DNA of 12,819 nt from CAZFLD01 sp964519835 (GCA_964519835.1 CAZFLD010000098.1:1-12819), one strand, 5' to 3'. Numbered from the stretch's first letter, positions 5,452-12,708 are shown. Program-made: numbers and translations. Notes: generated from the sequence alone by a model not told the origin.

Positions 5452-5488
5452 CCGGAAGCCGTTGGCGCCGCTTTGACGGCGCGTCGGC
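5450..5488 (+). pseudogene. Fragment of a phd-type antitoxin gene, internally deleted
   Basis: CGGCCGGAAGCCG matches 8988-9000 and GGCGCCGCTTTGACGGCGCG with TCGG matches 9032-9055 of the intact phd gene with a few differences; the 31 bases between are absent. It encodes the RGRKP and RRFDGAS segments in different frames. It immediately precedes the promoter of the next pair. Confidence 0.6.
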
Positions 5489-5496
5489 ACGATCTC

Positions 5497-5513
5497 TGGT
5501 ATAATCGAACTCG
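5497..5513 (+). promoter_or_regulatory. Extended -10 promoter directly before the ATG (leaderless arrangement)
   Basis: CTGGTATAAT (TATAAT at 5500-5505) is a perfect -10 hexamer with a TGG extension. The ATG of the next gene is at 5514, only 8 nt after the box, so transcription would start at or within a few bases of the start codon. No ribosome site fits in between. No -35 at normal spacing is obvious. Confidence 0.6.
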
Positions 5514-5696
5514 ATGGAAAGAGTCGTTACCCGGAAAAAACTCGACGAAGGGACCTACCGCGCCGACCGCGAGTATTGGTTATCGAAGAGTCCCGAGGAG
5601 CGCTTCTTGAACGTCGAGGTGTTGAGGCGGCAGATGCATGGAGATCCCGGAAGACTTCAGAGAGTTGTTGCGACTACTAAACTCCCACAAAGTTGA
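5514..5696 (+). CDS. Small protein paired with nucleotidyltransferase (putative antitoxin)
   Basis: A 60-residue protein: MERVVTRKKLDEGTYRADRE, then YWLSKSPEERFLNVEVLRRQ, then MHGDPGRLQRVV. I recognise the pattern (YWLS.SPEER...VE.LRRQ..G.P.RLQRV) from small hypothetical proteins encoded just before nucleotidyltransferases of the type that follows. A function is not established to my knowledge; by position it may be the antitoxin or a chaperone of the enzyme. It overlaps the next gene by 59 nt, longer than usual, and its last ten residues (ATTKLPQS) may not be conserved. Confidence 0.7.
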   Translation: MERVVTRKKLDEGTYRADREYWLSKSPEERFLNVEVLRRQMHGDPGRLQRVVATTKLPQS

Positions 5697-6078
5697 GTTC
5701 CTCGTTGTCGGGGGCTACGCCCTCGCGTTCCACGGGGTTCCTCGCTACACCGGCGACATAGACCTATTTGTCGGCACGAACTCAAAAAACGCCCAAGCGC
5801 TCCTGCGCGCACTTGACGACTTTGGCTTTGGATCCGTCGGAATCGAGGAAAAGGACTTCACCGAGCCCGACAGCGTTGTCCAGATTGGGTACCCGCCCCT
5901 CCGGGTCGACTTCTTGACCGGAATCTCCGGCGTCGATTGGAACGACGCATGGGAAACGCGAATCGGGACCAGCCTCGGCGGCATTCCGGTCAACGTGATT
6001 AGCAAAGCAGAACTTATTCGCAACAAAAAGGCGACCGGCCGCCGAGTGGATACTGGAGATGTGGAGCGCTTGGAGTAG
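5638..6078 (+). CDS. Nucleotidyltransferase of the DUF6036/AbiEii-like group
   Basis: A 146-residue protein with MEIPEDFRELLRLLNSHKVE, then VVGGYALAFHG and RYTGDIDLFV: Gly25-Gly26 and the metal-binding pair Asp40 and Asp42 of the polymerase-beta-like fold. It continues with LLRALDDFGFG, a QIGYPPLRVDFLT segment with a third Asp, and a closing LIRNKKATGR..DTGDVERLE. These are the features of the small nucleotidyltransferases found in AbiE-like and other abortive-infection or toxin-antitoxin pairs. The TTGAGGCGG before 5638 can serve as ribosome site. It forms a two-gene unit with the overlapping small gene and may act as the toxin, modifying RNA or protein; the target is unknown. Confidence 0.8.
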   Translation: MEIPEDFRELLRLLNSHKVEFLVVGGYALAFHGVPRYTGDIDLFVGTNSKNAQALLRALDDFGFGSVGIEEKDFTEPDSVVQIGYPPLRVDFLTGISGVDWNDAWETRIGTSLGGIPVNVISKAELIRNKKATGRRVDTGDVERLE

Positions 6079-6110
6079 CCCTTCCCAACCCCCTGCCCTA
6101 ATCCTTCCCC

Positions 6111-6626
6111 CTACCCCTTCGGGCGCACCCGCTTCGCGATCAACTCCACCATCTCCTCGGGGGACTCCTTCATCCCGGTCTCGATCCAGCGAACCGTCAC
6201 GGCGTCGATTCCGCCCACGTAGAACTCGAAGTCGTAACTGTCTAAGGGGATGCCGGGGAGTTTGAAGAGATCGCCTACGGCCTCGCGAAACTCCCTCATG
6301 AGGTAGACGCGCCGGACGTCGGAGAGAAAGGATCTGAGCTGTGGGGCCTTCTTTAGTATGCGAAAGCGCCAGAGGAGGACATCGCGCGGGCGTGGATTCT
6401 CGAGGGACGCGGCTTTCTCGCGTAGCTTCTCTAAGAACGAGCGCACGACAAAGACGAGTATGTCCTCCTTGTCGCGGAAGTTACGGTAAACGGTGTTGCG
6501 CGAGACCTTCGCCTCGGCCGCAATCTCGGAGATGGTGATTGCATCGAGCTCGTGGTTTTCGGCAAGTCGGACGAGTGCTTCGCCGACCATCCTCTTCGAC
6601 TCGTCAATCTGTTTTACTCGTCTCAT
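6111..6626 (-). CDS. TetR/AcrR-family transcriptional regulator
   Basis: A 171-residue protein. The N-terminal domain (about residues 8-57) has the TetR helix-turn-helix: ALVRLAENHELDAITISEIA, then AEAKVSRNTVYRNFRDKEDI. The C-terminal helices (60-171) form the ligand and dimer domain and show no known ligand signature. The ATG at 6626 has GGAG eight bases upstream. The gene is divergent from the metallo-beta-lactamase-fold lipoprotein gene, with 176 bp between starts, so it probably represses that operon and itself. An imperfect palindrome covers its own ribosome site. Confidence 0.92.
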   Translation of the reverse strand: MRRVKQIDESKRMVGEALVRLAENHELDAITISEIAAEAKVSRNTVYRNFRDKEDILVFVVRSFLEKLREKAASLENPRPRDVLLWRFRILKKAPQLRSFLSDVRRVYLMREFREAVGDLFKLPGIPLDSYDFEFYVGGIDAVTVRWIETGMKESPEEMVELIAKRVRPKG

Positions 6627-6629
6627 AGG

Positions 6630-6648
6630 ACAGACTCCGGAGATCTGT
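6630..6648. promoter_or_regulatory. Candidate TetR operator: ACAGA-N9-TCTGT
   Basis: ACAGA and TCTGT arms flank CTCCGGAGA, itself containing the palindrome CTCCGGAG. It begins 4 nt upstream of the regulator's ATG and includes its GGAG ribosome site. Length and symmetry suit a TetR-type dimer. Inference only. Confidence 0.4.
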
Positions 6649-6742
6649 GTCAGTTAAGGCGAAGGCGTTGCCGCGAATGCCGCCCGGGTCTACCTTCCCG
6701 CTAAGTGGGACATTCGTACCACTTCACCGAGGGTCGGTGCAA

Positions 6743-6754
6743 TGCTCAAGAGCA
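6743..6754. promoter_or_regulatory. Second small palindrome in the divergent intergenic region
   Basis: TGCTC-AA-GAGCA lies about 50-60 bp upstream of the lipoprotein gene start, where a promoter would be expected. Its sequence is unrelated to the palindrome at 6630-6648, so the two are probably not sites for the same protein. Confidence 0.25.
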
Positions 6755-6802
6755 CAGTTTTACGTTCGATGTGCAACGCACACGAAGAAGGAGAACAAGA
6801 CC

Positions 6803-7864
6803 ATGAGGCATTCGCATAAGCTACGAGGCGGTTTGACCGTCCTGTCTGCATCGATACTTGTTATTCTAATCTTTTCCGGATGTGCCACCGATGCGATGGT
6901 GTCCCGGAGCCTGGTCCAGGCTCAGCAAGCAAACGAGGAGACGAGGGAACAGTACCTCGCGGAAGACCTGATCACCGTGGTTCTTGTCGGCACCGCGGGA
7001 CCGATGAGTCCCACCACGGCGCAAACCGCTACAGCGGTGTTTGTGAATGGGCAGTTCCTGCTCTTCGACGCCGGGGACTACGCCCAAAAACGGATGGAGC
7101 AGTATAGGCTGCCGATGGATGCGCTTGACGCGGTCTTTGTGACCCACTTTCACAACGATCACATCGCCGACCTCGGCGAGGTCATGCAACGGAGCTTTCT
7201 GCTCGGGCGCGAGAAGGATCTTGTGATTTACGGACCAACCGGGACGGCACAGATAGTCGAGGGCTTTACCGCGGTCTACGCCGAGGACTCGCACTACCGC
7301 ACGGAGCACCACACCGAGGAGTTTATGCCCTCGGAGTTTCACTTTGCCGCGGCGTCGGAGTTCAGTGCCGATGAGTCAGTCGTGGAAGCTTATCGGAACG
7401 ACGGCGTGGTTGTGACGGCCTTTCGCGTAGCCCACCCGCCGGTGGAGCCGGTCTTCGGCTACACAATCGAGTTCGAAGGCCACAAAGTGGTTATCTCGAG
7501 CGACACACTTATCACCGAAGAGCTGCGAAATCAGTCGAGGAATGCCGATCTCCTCGTGATGGACGTGATGAATTACGAGCTCGTCGAATTGATGGAGAAC
7601 ACCTTTCGCGAGATCGGTGACGAACGCAACGCCGTTATCTTCTACGACATTCGCGAGTACCACCCCGACGTAAACGACATCGGTGTCATGGCCGAAGAAG
7701 AGGGCGTCAAGCGAATGGCGTTGACGCATTTCGCACCGATTCTGCCGTCGCAAATGCTTATGAACCACTATTACGTTAATCCCGTCAGGCAGCACTACAG
7801 CGGCGCGTTGTTTGCCGAAGCCGACGGCACGACCGTTCGGATTCCGCTTGGCGAGGGCAGGTGA
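6803..7864 (+). CDS. Metallo-beta-lactamase-fold hydrolase, predicted lipoprotein
   Basis: The start is ATG 6803, set by AAGGAG at 6788-6793, not the longer frame from 6647. It gives 353 residues opening with MRHSHKLRGGLTVLSASILV and an ILIFSGC lipobox (Cys27), so it is likely anchored to a membrane outside the cytoplasm. The metal ligands are visible: HFHNDH (His115, His117, Asp119, His120), His211 in RVAHPPVEP, Asp234 in VISSDT, and His309 in ALTHFAP. The order and the SSDT and THFAP segments are those of the RNase Z/AtsA-like branch, whose exported members hydrolyse esters such as arylsulfates or lactones; the substrate here is unknown. It is first in an operon with the alpha/beta hydrolase below, overlapping by the GTGA. 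Confidence 0.9.
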   Translation: MRHSHKLRGGLTVLSASILVILIFSGCATDAMVSRSLVQAQQANEETREQYLAEDLITVVLVGTAGPMSPTTAQTATAVFVNGQFLLFDAGDYAQKRMEQYRLPMDALDAVFVTHFHNDHIADLGEVMQRSFLLGREKDLVIYGPTGTAQIVEGFTAVYAEDSHYRTEHHTEEFMPSEFHFAAASEFSADESVVEAYRNDGVVVTAFRVAHPPVEPVFGYTIEFEGHKVVISSDTLITEELRNQSRNADLLVMDVMNYELVELMENTFREIGDERNAVIFYDIREYHPDVNDIGVMAEEEGVKRMALTHFAPILPSQMLMNHYYVNPVRQHYSGALFAEADGTTVRIPLGEGR

Positions 7865-8671
7865 AAGCCCTTCGCATCATCCTTATCAGCGTCGGCGCGC
7901 TTGTTGCCCTCGTCGTTTAGCTGATGGCGGTCGTTCTGCCGATAGCCACGGCCCCCGTCGACAGTCTCTCCCCGCTTGCAGCCGAATGGCGCGAGCGGGG
8001 ATCTTACTTCAGCTGGGAGTCGCGTCTCCCTGAAAACGAGGAGTTCGGGGAGCTCGACGTGTTTCACATCGAGGAGGGCAATCCCGCCGACCCCGCGATC
8101 GTGTTTATCCACGGCTACCCGACGAGCAGCTTCGACTACTACGAGCTCTTCGAGCTACTCCGCGACGATTACTACGTCCTTGCCTTGGGCACTCCCGGAT
8201 ACGGGCTCTCCGACAAACCCCGAGACGACTTTGCGTACTCGATTGAGGACGACGCCCTCCTCGTCGACTATTACGTTCGTGAGGTAGTCGGGCTCGAGTC
8301 ATTCGCCCCTGTTACGCACGACAAGGGTAACAGCGTAGGGCTCGCCTTCCTCGACGTCTATTCGAGGCAAAGCACCTACGACATCACCCACCACGTGATC
8401 ACAAACGGCAACATCTATTTGCCGCTTGCGGCCCTCACGCGGTCTCAGCGCGCGCTCCTGAGTCGCTCCATCGGCGGTGGCGGACTTCGTCTGGGAGAAC
8501 TACCTCAGCGACCGCACCGCCCCCGCATCCTACCGGCGCCTAGCCGAGACCAATCACTATCTACAAAACGACCGGCCCGACGTAGTGGCACACCTTATTC
8601 GCAAGGCCCTTGGCGAGGACCTCGACCCGACATCGGCAAGCCTGAGCGTACGGCCCGAACGAGTACCCTAG
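7861..8671 (+). pseudogene. Alpha/beta hydrolase (haloalkane dehalogenase-like), broken three ways
   Basis: GTG 7861 overlaps the upstream TGA by 4 nt, a coupled start. The frame reads VKALRIILISVGALVALVV, then TAG at 7918-7920, then LMAVVLPIATAP: an amber codon in the middle of a membrane-anchor helix. The body continues with AIVFIHGYPTSSFDYYELF (oxyanion HGYPTSS), ALGTPGYGLSDKP, and THDKGNSVGLAFLD with the nucleophile-position Asp, up to LTRSQRALLS near 8460. From 8477 the next frame gives VADFVWENYLSDRTAPASYR and ETNHYLQNDRP with the catalytic His. Some 80-100 residues between, including the cap and the acid residue, are deleted. The protein would be inactive. The remainder of the gene is well preserved, so loss looks recent. 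Confidence 0.88.
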
Positions 8672-8898
8672 CGGCTATTCGCCGGGAGGCGCGAGGCCGG
8701 CTCGCCTCCCGTCACCCGAATGGACGGCGATGGCGCCCCGTCCTCGTCCAGACGGTTACCCGACGGGCTCCGCGTCCCCCGGCCGGTGTGCCCGGGGCGG
8801 CGCCGCGTCGTACGGACGGCTTCACCCGGCGGGCTGCCGGTGCGGACGGCGCTGATGTCCGATTTGACTAAGTCATTAGGCTAAGTTGTTCTGCCCTC
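8672..8898. other. GC-rich spacer with hairpin and candidate phd operator
   Basis: No gene is seen. An 8-bp stem GGGAGGCG/CGCCTCCC (8684-8691 and 8703-8710) just after the hydrolase stop may end its transcript, though no T run follows. A perfect palindrome TGACT-A-AGTCA (8865-8875) lies 24 bp before the phd start, a position typical of an autoregulatory antitoxin operator. Confidence 0.45.
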
Positions 8899-9138
8899 GT
8901 GAAATCGGTATCGATTCATGAGGCAAAGACTCACCTCTCGCAGCTCATTCGGGAGGTGGAGGCGGGGGAGACGATTGTCGTCACGCGCGGCCGGAAGCCG
9001 GTGGCGCGGCTCGTGCAGATTCAGGAGAATCGGCGCCGTTTCGACGGCGCGTCGGGCCTGCTCGTGCGAATGGACGGCGACTTCGATCAAGCCCTGGACG
9101 ACTTTGCTCCGTACATGGCCGCGGAGCGTCCGGGTTGA
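8899..9138 (+). CDS. phd: Phd/YefM-family antitoxin
   Basis: A 79-residue protein with GTG start: MKSVSIHEAKTHLSQLIREV, EAGETIVVTRGRKPVARLVQ, then RRRFDGASGLLVRMDGDFDQ and ALDDFAPYM. The IHEAKTHLSQLI..VEAGE.I.ITR.GKPVA core is the Phd/YefM DNA-binding fold, and the tail from about residue 48 is the toxin-wrapping segment. It overlaps the toxin frame by 4 nt. No ribosome site is clear. The toxin is truncated, so the antitoxin is an orphan here. A deleted copy of this gene lies at 5450-5488. Confidence 0.9.
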   Translation: MKSVSIHEAKTHLSQLIREVEAGETIVVTRGRKPVARLVQIQENRRRFDGASGLLVRMDGDFDQALDDFAPYMAAERPG

Positions 9139-9257
9139 AGCTGCTCCTCGACACACACACGCTTCTCTGGATGGTGAGCAGCTCCGACCGCCGCCGTCTG
9201 CACGTCGATACGCCTTCACGTCGAGATGTCACACTTTCGGCGAAACGTAACTCTTAG
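9135..9257 (+). pseudogene. vapC: VapC-type PIN-domain toxin, truncated after the first strand
   Basis: A TTG start overlapping the phd stop opens LKLLLDTHTLLWMVSSSD, the classic PIN-domain first strand with the metal-binding Asp6. After about 18 residues the sequence no longer fits a PIN domain and stops at 40 residues, against some 125-130 normally; the Glu and the two later Asp are missing. It cannot be an active RNase. Confidence 0.75.
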
Positions 9258-9335
9258 GCAAAAGTCGCCCGATTCTTCCCGCATTCCTGCTCACCTGCGC
9301 TATTATGTCACAACGTAACATTTACAGGACTTCCG

Positions 9336-9390
9336 GCGGGGTTGCCGCGGGGTTGCCGCGGGGTTTCGGGCAGGGTTTGTCGGCGGTGAT
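9336..9390 (+). repeat. Left copy of a 55-bp sequence flanking the gap
   Basis: It is identical to 9491-9545. It contains an 11-bp tandem motif GCGGGGTTGCC in two full copies plus part of a third. The most likely reading is the same DNA at two contig ends. Confidence 0.9.
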
Positions 9391-9490
9391 NNNNNNNNNN
9401 NNNNNNNNNNNNNNNNNNNNNNNNNNNNNNNNNNNNNNNNNNNNNNNNNNNNNNNNNNNNNNNNNNNNNNNNNNNNNNNNNNNNNNNNNN
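9391..9490. other. Assembly gap of 100 N
   Basis: Exactly 100 unknown bases, the conventional size for a gap of unknown length. Frames drawn through it are not real. Confidence 0.99.
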
Positions 9491-9545
9491 GCGGGGTTGC
9501 CGCGGGGTTGCCGCGGGGTTTCGGGCAGGGTTTGTCGGCGGTGAT
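9491..9545 (+). repeat. Right copy of the 55-bp sequence flanking the gap
   Basis: Base-for-base identical to 9336-9390 and starts at the first base after the N run. Confidence 0.9.
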
Positions 9546-9573
9546 CGCCGTCGGTGGCGGAATGCCACGGCGA
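9545..9573. other. Nested hairpin upstream of the PfpI-family gene
   Basis: TCGCC and GGCGA form an outer stem, GTGGC and GCCAC an inner stem around GGAAT. No T run follows. It lies about 70 bp before the gene start and could be a leader structure or operator. GGCGGCCGGCC follows twice at about 9583 and 9604. Confidence 0.35.
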
Positions 9574-9641
9574 CCGCTCCCGCCGGCGGCCGGCCATCCT
9601 TCGCGGCGGCCGGCCGGAGTTCTACGATCAAGGAGTGTGTC

Positions 9642-10499
9642 ATGAAGTTGAGGAATCGACTCTTAATCATCATTGGCAGCGTTGTGGCCGTATTGCTGCT
9701 CGTTGTTTTGTTTAGCCCGGCCATCTTTCATGCCTTGGGAGTTCACCCGGATTACGACGGGCCGACCTACACGCTTGAGGGCGGAAGGGCCTTGATCGTG
9801 ACCACGAGTCACGGGGTCTTGTCACGCCCCGGTGAGACGGAAGGCGGCGCCACAGGCGTCTTTGCTTCCGAAATGACGCATCCATACTACGTCTTCCTCG
9901 AGGCGGGCATGGACGTCGACGTGGCCAGCATTCAAGGTGGCGAGATTCCGATCGATCCCATCTCCTTCGCCTACCCCATCATCTCAAAGGAGGACCGACG
10001 CTATCAGAGAGACGAGATCTTTCAGGCCAAGGTCCAAAACTCGATCAAGATTGATGAGGTGGACTTCGCCGAGTACGACGTGGTGTTCCTTGCCGGTGGA
10101 TGGGGCGCCGCATACGACCTGGCACAGTCTGAGGTTCTCGCGCAGAAGATCACCGATGCGTACTACTCCGAGCGACAGACGATCCTAGGATCGGTCTGCC
10201 ACGGTGCCCTCGGCTTTGTCAGCGCGCGGGACGCGAATGGCGACTTGCTCGTGGAGGGGCGCCGGATGAGCGGAGTCACCAACCGCCAGCTGGAGGCCCT
10301 GCGAATCTCTTTCACACCGAAGCATCCGGAGACGGAGCTCAAGGCGGCCGGAGCGATCTTCGAAAGCGGCACTGCCTTCAGGGACTTCTTTGCAACGCAC
10401 GTCGTCGTCGATCACGAAGAGCGCTTTGTGACCGGGCAAAATCAAAACTCCGGACTCGCGACGGCGCACACGATCACCGGCCTCTTGGCGCAGCGATAG
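9642..10499 (+). CDS. Membrane-anchored DJ-1/PfpI-family protein (Hsp31-like)
   Basis: A 285-residue protein. Residues about 8-30 (IIIGSVVAVLLLVVLFSPAI) form one membrane helix or uncleaved signal. The rest is a class I glutamine-amidotransferase-like domain of the Hsp31/glyoxalase III type: a long segment ending in FASEMTHPYYVFLEAGMDVD with the active-site Glu77, the ASIQGGEIPIDP strand, VVFLAGGWGA, and the nucleophile elbow SVCHGALGF with Cys186 and His187. Family members act as glutathione-independent glyoxalases, deglycases or chaperones; a membrane-tethered form placed before a sulfatase is less usual. AAGGAG at 9630-9635 supports the start. The next gene follows after 9 nt. Confidence 0.9.
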   Translation: MKLRNRLLIIIGSVVAVLLLVVLFSPAIFHALGVHPDYDGPTYTLEGGRALIVTTSHGVLSRPGETEGGATGVFASEMTHPYYVFLEAGMDVDVASIQGGEIPIDPISFAYPIISKEDRRYQRDEIFQAKVQNSIKIDEVDFAEYDVVFLAGGWGAAYDLAQSEVLAQKITDAYYSERQTILGSVCHGALGFVSARDANGDLLVEGRRMSGVTNRQLEALRISFTPKHPETELKAAGAIFESGTAFRDFFATHVVVDHEERFVTGQNQNSGLATAHTITGLLAQR

Positions 10500-10508
10500 G
10501 AGCGTCGG

Positions 10509-10916
10509 ATGAAAGACAAGATCGTTCGAATTGTCGTAACGGTGTTACTCATCCTCCCCGCAGTGTTCTTCTTGGTGACGGGATTTCGGTGGCTGGTGGC
10601 GCCCGGGGACGCGGCCGCTGCGCTGTTGATGCCGCTTCTCTCCGGCTCGGGCCTTGGATCACAGATGGGCGACATCGGCGGAATGTTCCTTGCGCTGGGG
10701 TTAATCGTCCTGGGCGCGATAGTCACTCGAAAAAACGATTGGCTTGTGCCCGTGTCCATCGTCTTGGGCTGTATTGTCGTCTTTCGGCTTCTCGCGTTTT
10801 CCCTCTACGGCGCCCCACTCGCACCACAGATGATTGTCTTCGAGCTCGTGCTGTCGGTCTGGTTTGCCGTTGCATCGCGATTGTTCAGGACAAAGGAGCC
10901 GGCAGATGAACGATAG
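10509..10916 (+). CDS. Small four-helix membrane protein (DUF4345-like)
   Basis: A 135-residue protein with four hydrophobic segments at about 5-31, 51-70, 77-97 and 104-123. The first is VRIVVTVLLILPAVFFLVTG, followed by an FRWLVAP turn; the second is in DIGGMFLALGLIVLGAI. The pattern, with a GD.GG.FL segment in helix two, fits the DUF4345-type small membrane proteins. No function is known. GGAG six bases before the ATG supports the start, and its end overlaps the sulfatase start by 11 nt, so the three genes are one operon. Confidence 0.8.
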   Translation: MKDKIVRIVVTVLLILPAVFFLVTGFRWLVAPGDAAAALLMPLLSGSGLGSQMGDIGGMFLALGLIVLGAIVTRKNDWLVPVSIVLGCIVVFRLLAFSLYGAPLAPQMIVFELVLSVWFAVASRLFRTKEPADER

Positions 10917-12702
10917 GCTAAGAAGCTCTACCTTGCTTGCGTGTGGGGCTCTTGCGCTTGGTGCACCCTTGCAGGCGGATGCGCAGACGGTGGAGGAGGC
11001 GGCACGGAGGGCGTTCTCCGAGCGTCCGAACATCGTGCTTATCGTGGCCGACGATCTGGGCTACACGGACCTCAGCTCCTATGGTAGTGAAATCCAAACA
11101 CCAAACATCGATCGGCTTGCCAACAACGGCGTGAAGTTCTCAAACTTTCATACGTCGGCGAGTTGTGCTCCGTCGCGTGCCATGCTCCTGACCGGCGTCG
11201 ACAATCATCTTGCGGGAGTGCCGAACATCCCGGAAGCACTTCCCGGCGAGCAACGCGGCTATGAGAATTACGACGGTGTCATAAACAGCAAGGTCGCGAC
11301 GGTGGCGTCTCGCCTGAATGCCGAGGGCTACCACACGTACATGAGCGGCAAATGGCACCTGGGCAAAACCGAAGATCGTCTTCCCTACAACCGCGGCTTC
11401 GACCGAACGCTGGCGATGATGGACACGGGCGCGGACAACTTCGAGCACCGCCCCTACCTGCCGATCTATGAGGACGCCCATTGGACTCGGGACGGCAGGG
11501 AAATCCGACTGGAGGAGCCGTTTTATAGTTCCGAGCTTTTGGTGGACGAGATGATCGGCTTCATCGATTCAAATCGCGCCGATGGCGAACCGTTTTTCTC
11601 GTACCTCTCATTTCTTGCGGTTCACGTACCTGTGCAGGCGCCGGCGGAATTCACAGATCGCTATCTGAAAACCTATGAAGGCGGTTGGGGAGAGCTCCGC
11701 GCTGCCCGGCACCAAAGCGCGATCGACATCGGGCTGGTGCCGCCGGGAACTGAACGCATCACTCACGACTTCATCGACAACTGGGACGATCTCAGCGAGG
11801 AGGAGAAGCGCTTCGACGCGAAGCGAATGGCCGTGTACGCGGGCATGACGACCGCGATGGACCACCACATCGGGCGTCTGATGGACCACCTAGAAGACAT
11901 TGGAGAGCTGGAGAACACGGTCTTTGTCTTCACGTCGGACAACGGGCCGGAAAGGCTGTTCGTGCCGGATGCTGTGATGGCCGGGCAGGGCTATGACATC
12001 GACTACGATACCCTTGGCGAGATCGGGAGCATGACCTTTATTGGTCCGAACTTCGCAAACGCTGCAGCGTCACCCTTGACCTACTTCAAATGGTACTTCG
12101 GCGAGGGTGGCATGCGGGTTCCGCTGATTGTCTCGGGTCCCGGGATCGAGGCCAGAAACGCGTTTTTGGACGCACGGGCACACGCCATCGACATCACGCC
12201 GACCATCCTGTCTCTCGCCGGTGTCGAGTACGAGGGAGAGCGATTCGGCGGTCGACGCGTCGAAGCAATCACGGGGAAGGATCTCAGCCCGGTCTTGACC
12301 GGCGCAGTGGAGGAGGTCTACCAGGACTCCGACTACGTCGGTTACGAGGTCGCCGGCAATGCGGCGCTGTTCAACGGCGACTACAAAATCGTTCTGAACC
12401 GAGGACCGCTTGGGGACGGCAGATGGTATATGTTCGATGTCATCAACGACCCTGGAGAAACAAGCGACCTGAGTGCGGCAAACCCGGCGCAGTTCCAGCG
12501 TATGTTGAACCTGTACCAGCGCTATGTGCGGGACAACGGCGTACAACCTGTGCCGGAGCACTACACCCAGGAAGCGGAAATCAACCATCAGAATCTGCTA
12601 GGCGGCGCCGGCGACTCGTTACTGATCGGCTTGCTGACCGTGATCACGCTGGGTCTGTTCGGGCTCTTCGCGTTGCAGAGGAAGCGGCTGAGTGGGACCT
12701 AA
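10906..12702 (+). CDS. Exported sulfatase (arylsulfatase family) with C-terminal membrane anchor
   Basis: From ATG 10906 (AAAGGAG seven bases upstream) the product has 598 residues. An N-terminal signal (STLLACGALALGAPLQADAQ) with an AQA-like cleavage region is followed by the sulfatase core: PNIVLIVADDLGYTDLSSYG with metal ligands Asp49 and Asp50, SCAPSRAMLLTG with Cys87 in the CxPSR context that is oxidised to formylglycine, GKWHLGK, LAVHVPVQAP, and TSDNGPE with the second Asp-Asn pair. The C-terminus has a hydrophobic helix, DSLLIGLLTVITLGLFGLFA, then RKR: a membrane anchor, rare in this family. It hydrolyses a sulfate ester outside the cytoplasm; the substrate is not evident. It would need a formylglycine-generating enzyme, not seen in the window. 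Confidence 0.95.
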   Translation: MNDRLRSSTLLACGALALGAPLQADAQTVEEAARRAFSERPNIVLIVADDLGYTDLSSYGSEIQTPNIDRLANNGVKFSNFHTSASCAPSRAMLLTGVDNHLAGVPNIPEALPGEQRGYENYDGVINSKVATVASRLNAEGYHTYMSGKWHLGKTEDRLPYNRGFDRTLAMMDTGADNFEHRPYLPIYEDAHWTRDGREIRLEEPFYSSELLVDEMIGFIDSNRADGEPFFSYLSFLAVHVPVQAPAEFTDRYLKTYEGGWGELRAARHQSAIDIGLVPPGTERITHDFIDNWDDLSEEEKRFDAKRMAVYAGMTTAMDHHIGRLMDHLEDIGELENTVFVFTSDNGPERLFVPDAVMAGQGYDIDYDTLGEIGSMTFIGPNFANAAASPLTYFKWYFGEGGMRVPLIVSGPGIEARNAFLDARAHAIDITPTILSLAGVEYEGERFGGRRVEAITGKDLSPVLTGAVEEVYQDSDYVGYEVAGNAALFNGDYKIVLNRGPLGDGRWYMFDVINDPGETSDLSAANPAQFQRMLNLYQRYVRDNGVQPVPEHYTQEAEINHQNLLGGAGDSLLIGLLTVITLGLFGLFALQRKRLSGT

Positions 12703-12708
12703 TCGGCG

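Noticed and set aside
6647..6802. Longer N-terminus for the metallo-beta-lactamase-fold protein
   Set aside because: The ATG at 6803 has a good ribosome site and starts a signal peptide with lipobox; the extra 52 residues would bury it.
7376..7795. Minus-strand His/Val-rich frame opposite the lipoprotein hydrolase
   Set aside because: A shadow of a gene with full catalytic motifs.
9336..9390. CRISPR or minisatellite from the GCGGGGTTGCC tandem
   Set aside because: Only two and a half copies with no spacers; the duplication across the gap is best explained by assembly.
9305..9724. Open frames running through the N stretch
   Set aside because: They cross an assembly gap and consist of GC-rich repeat.
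12070..12588. Minus-strand 172-residue frame opposite the sulfatase
   Set aside because: Antisense shadow; no independent signals.
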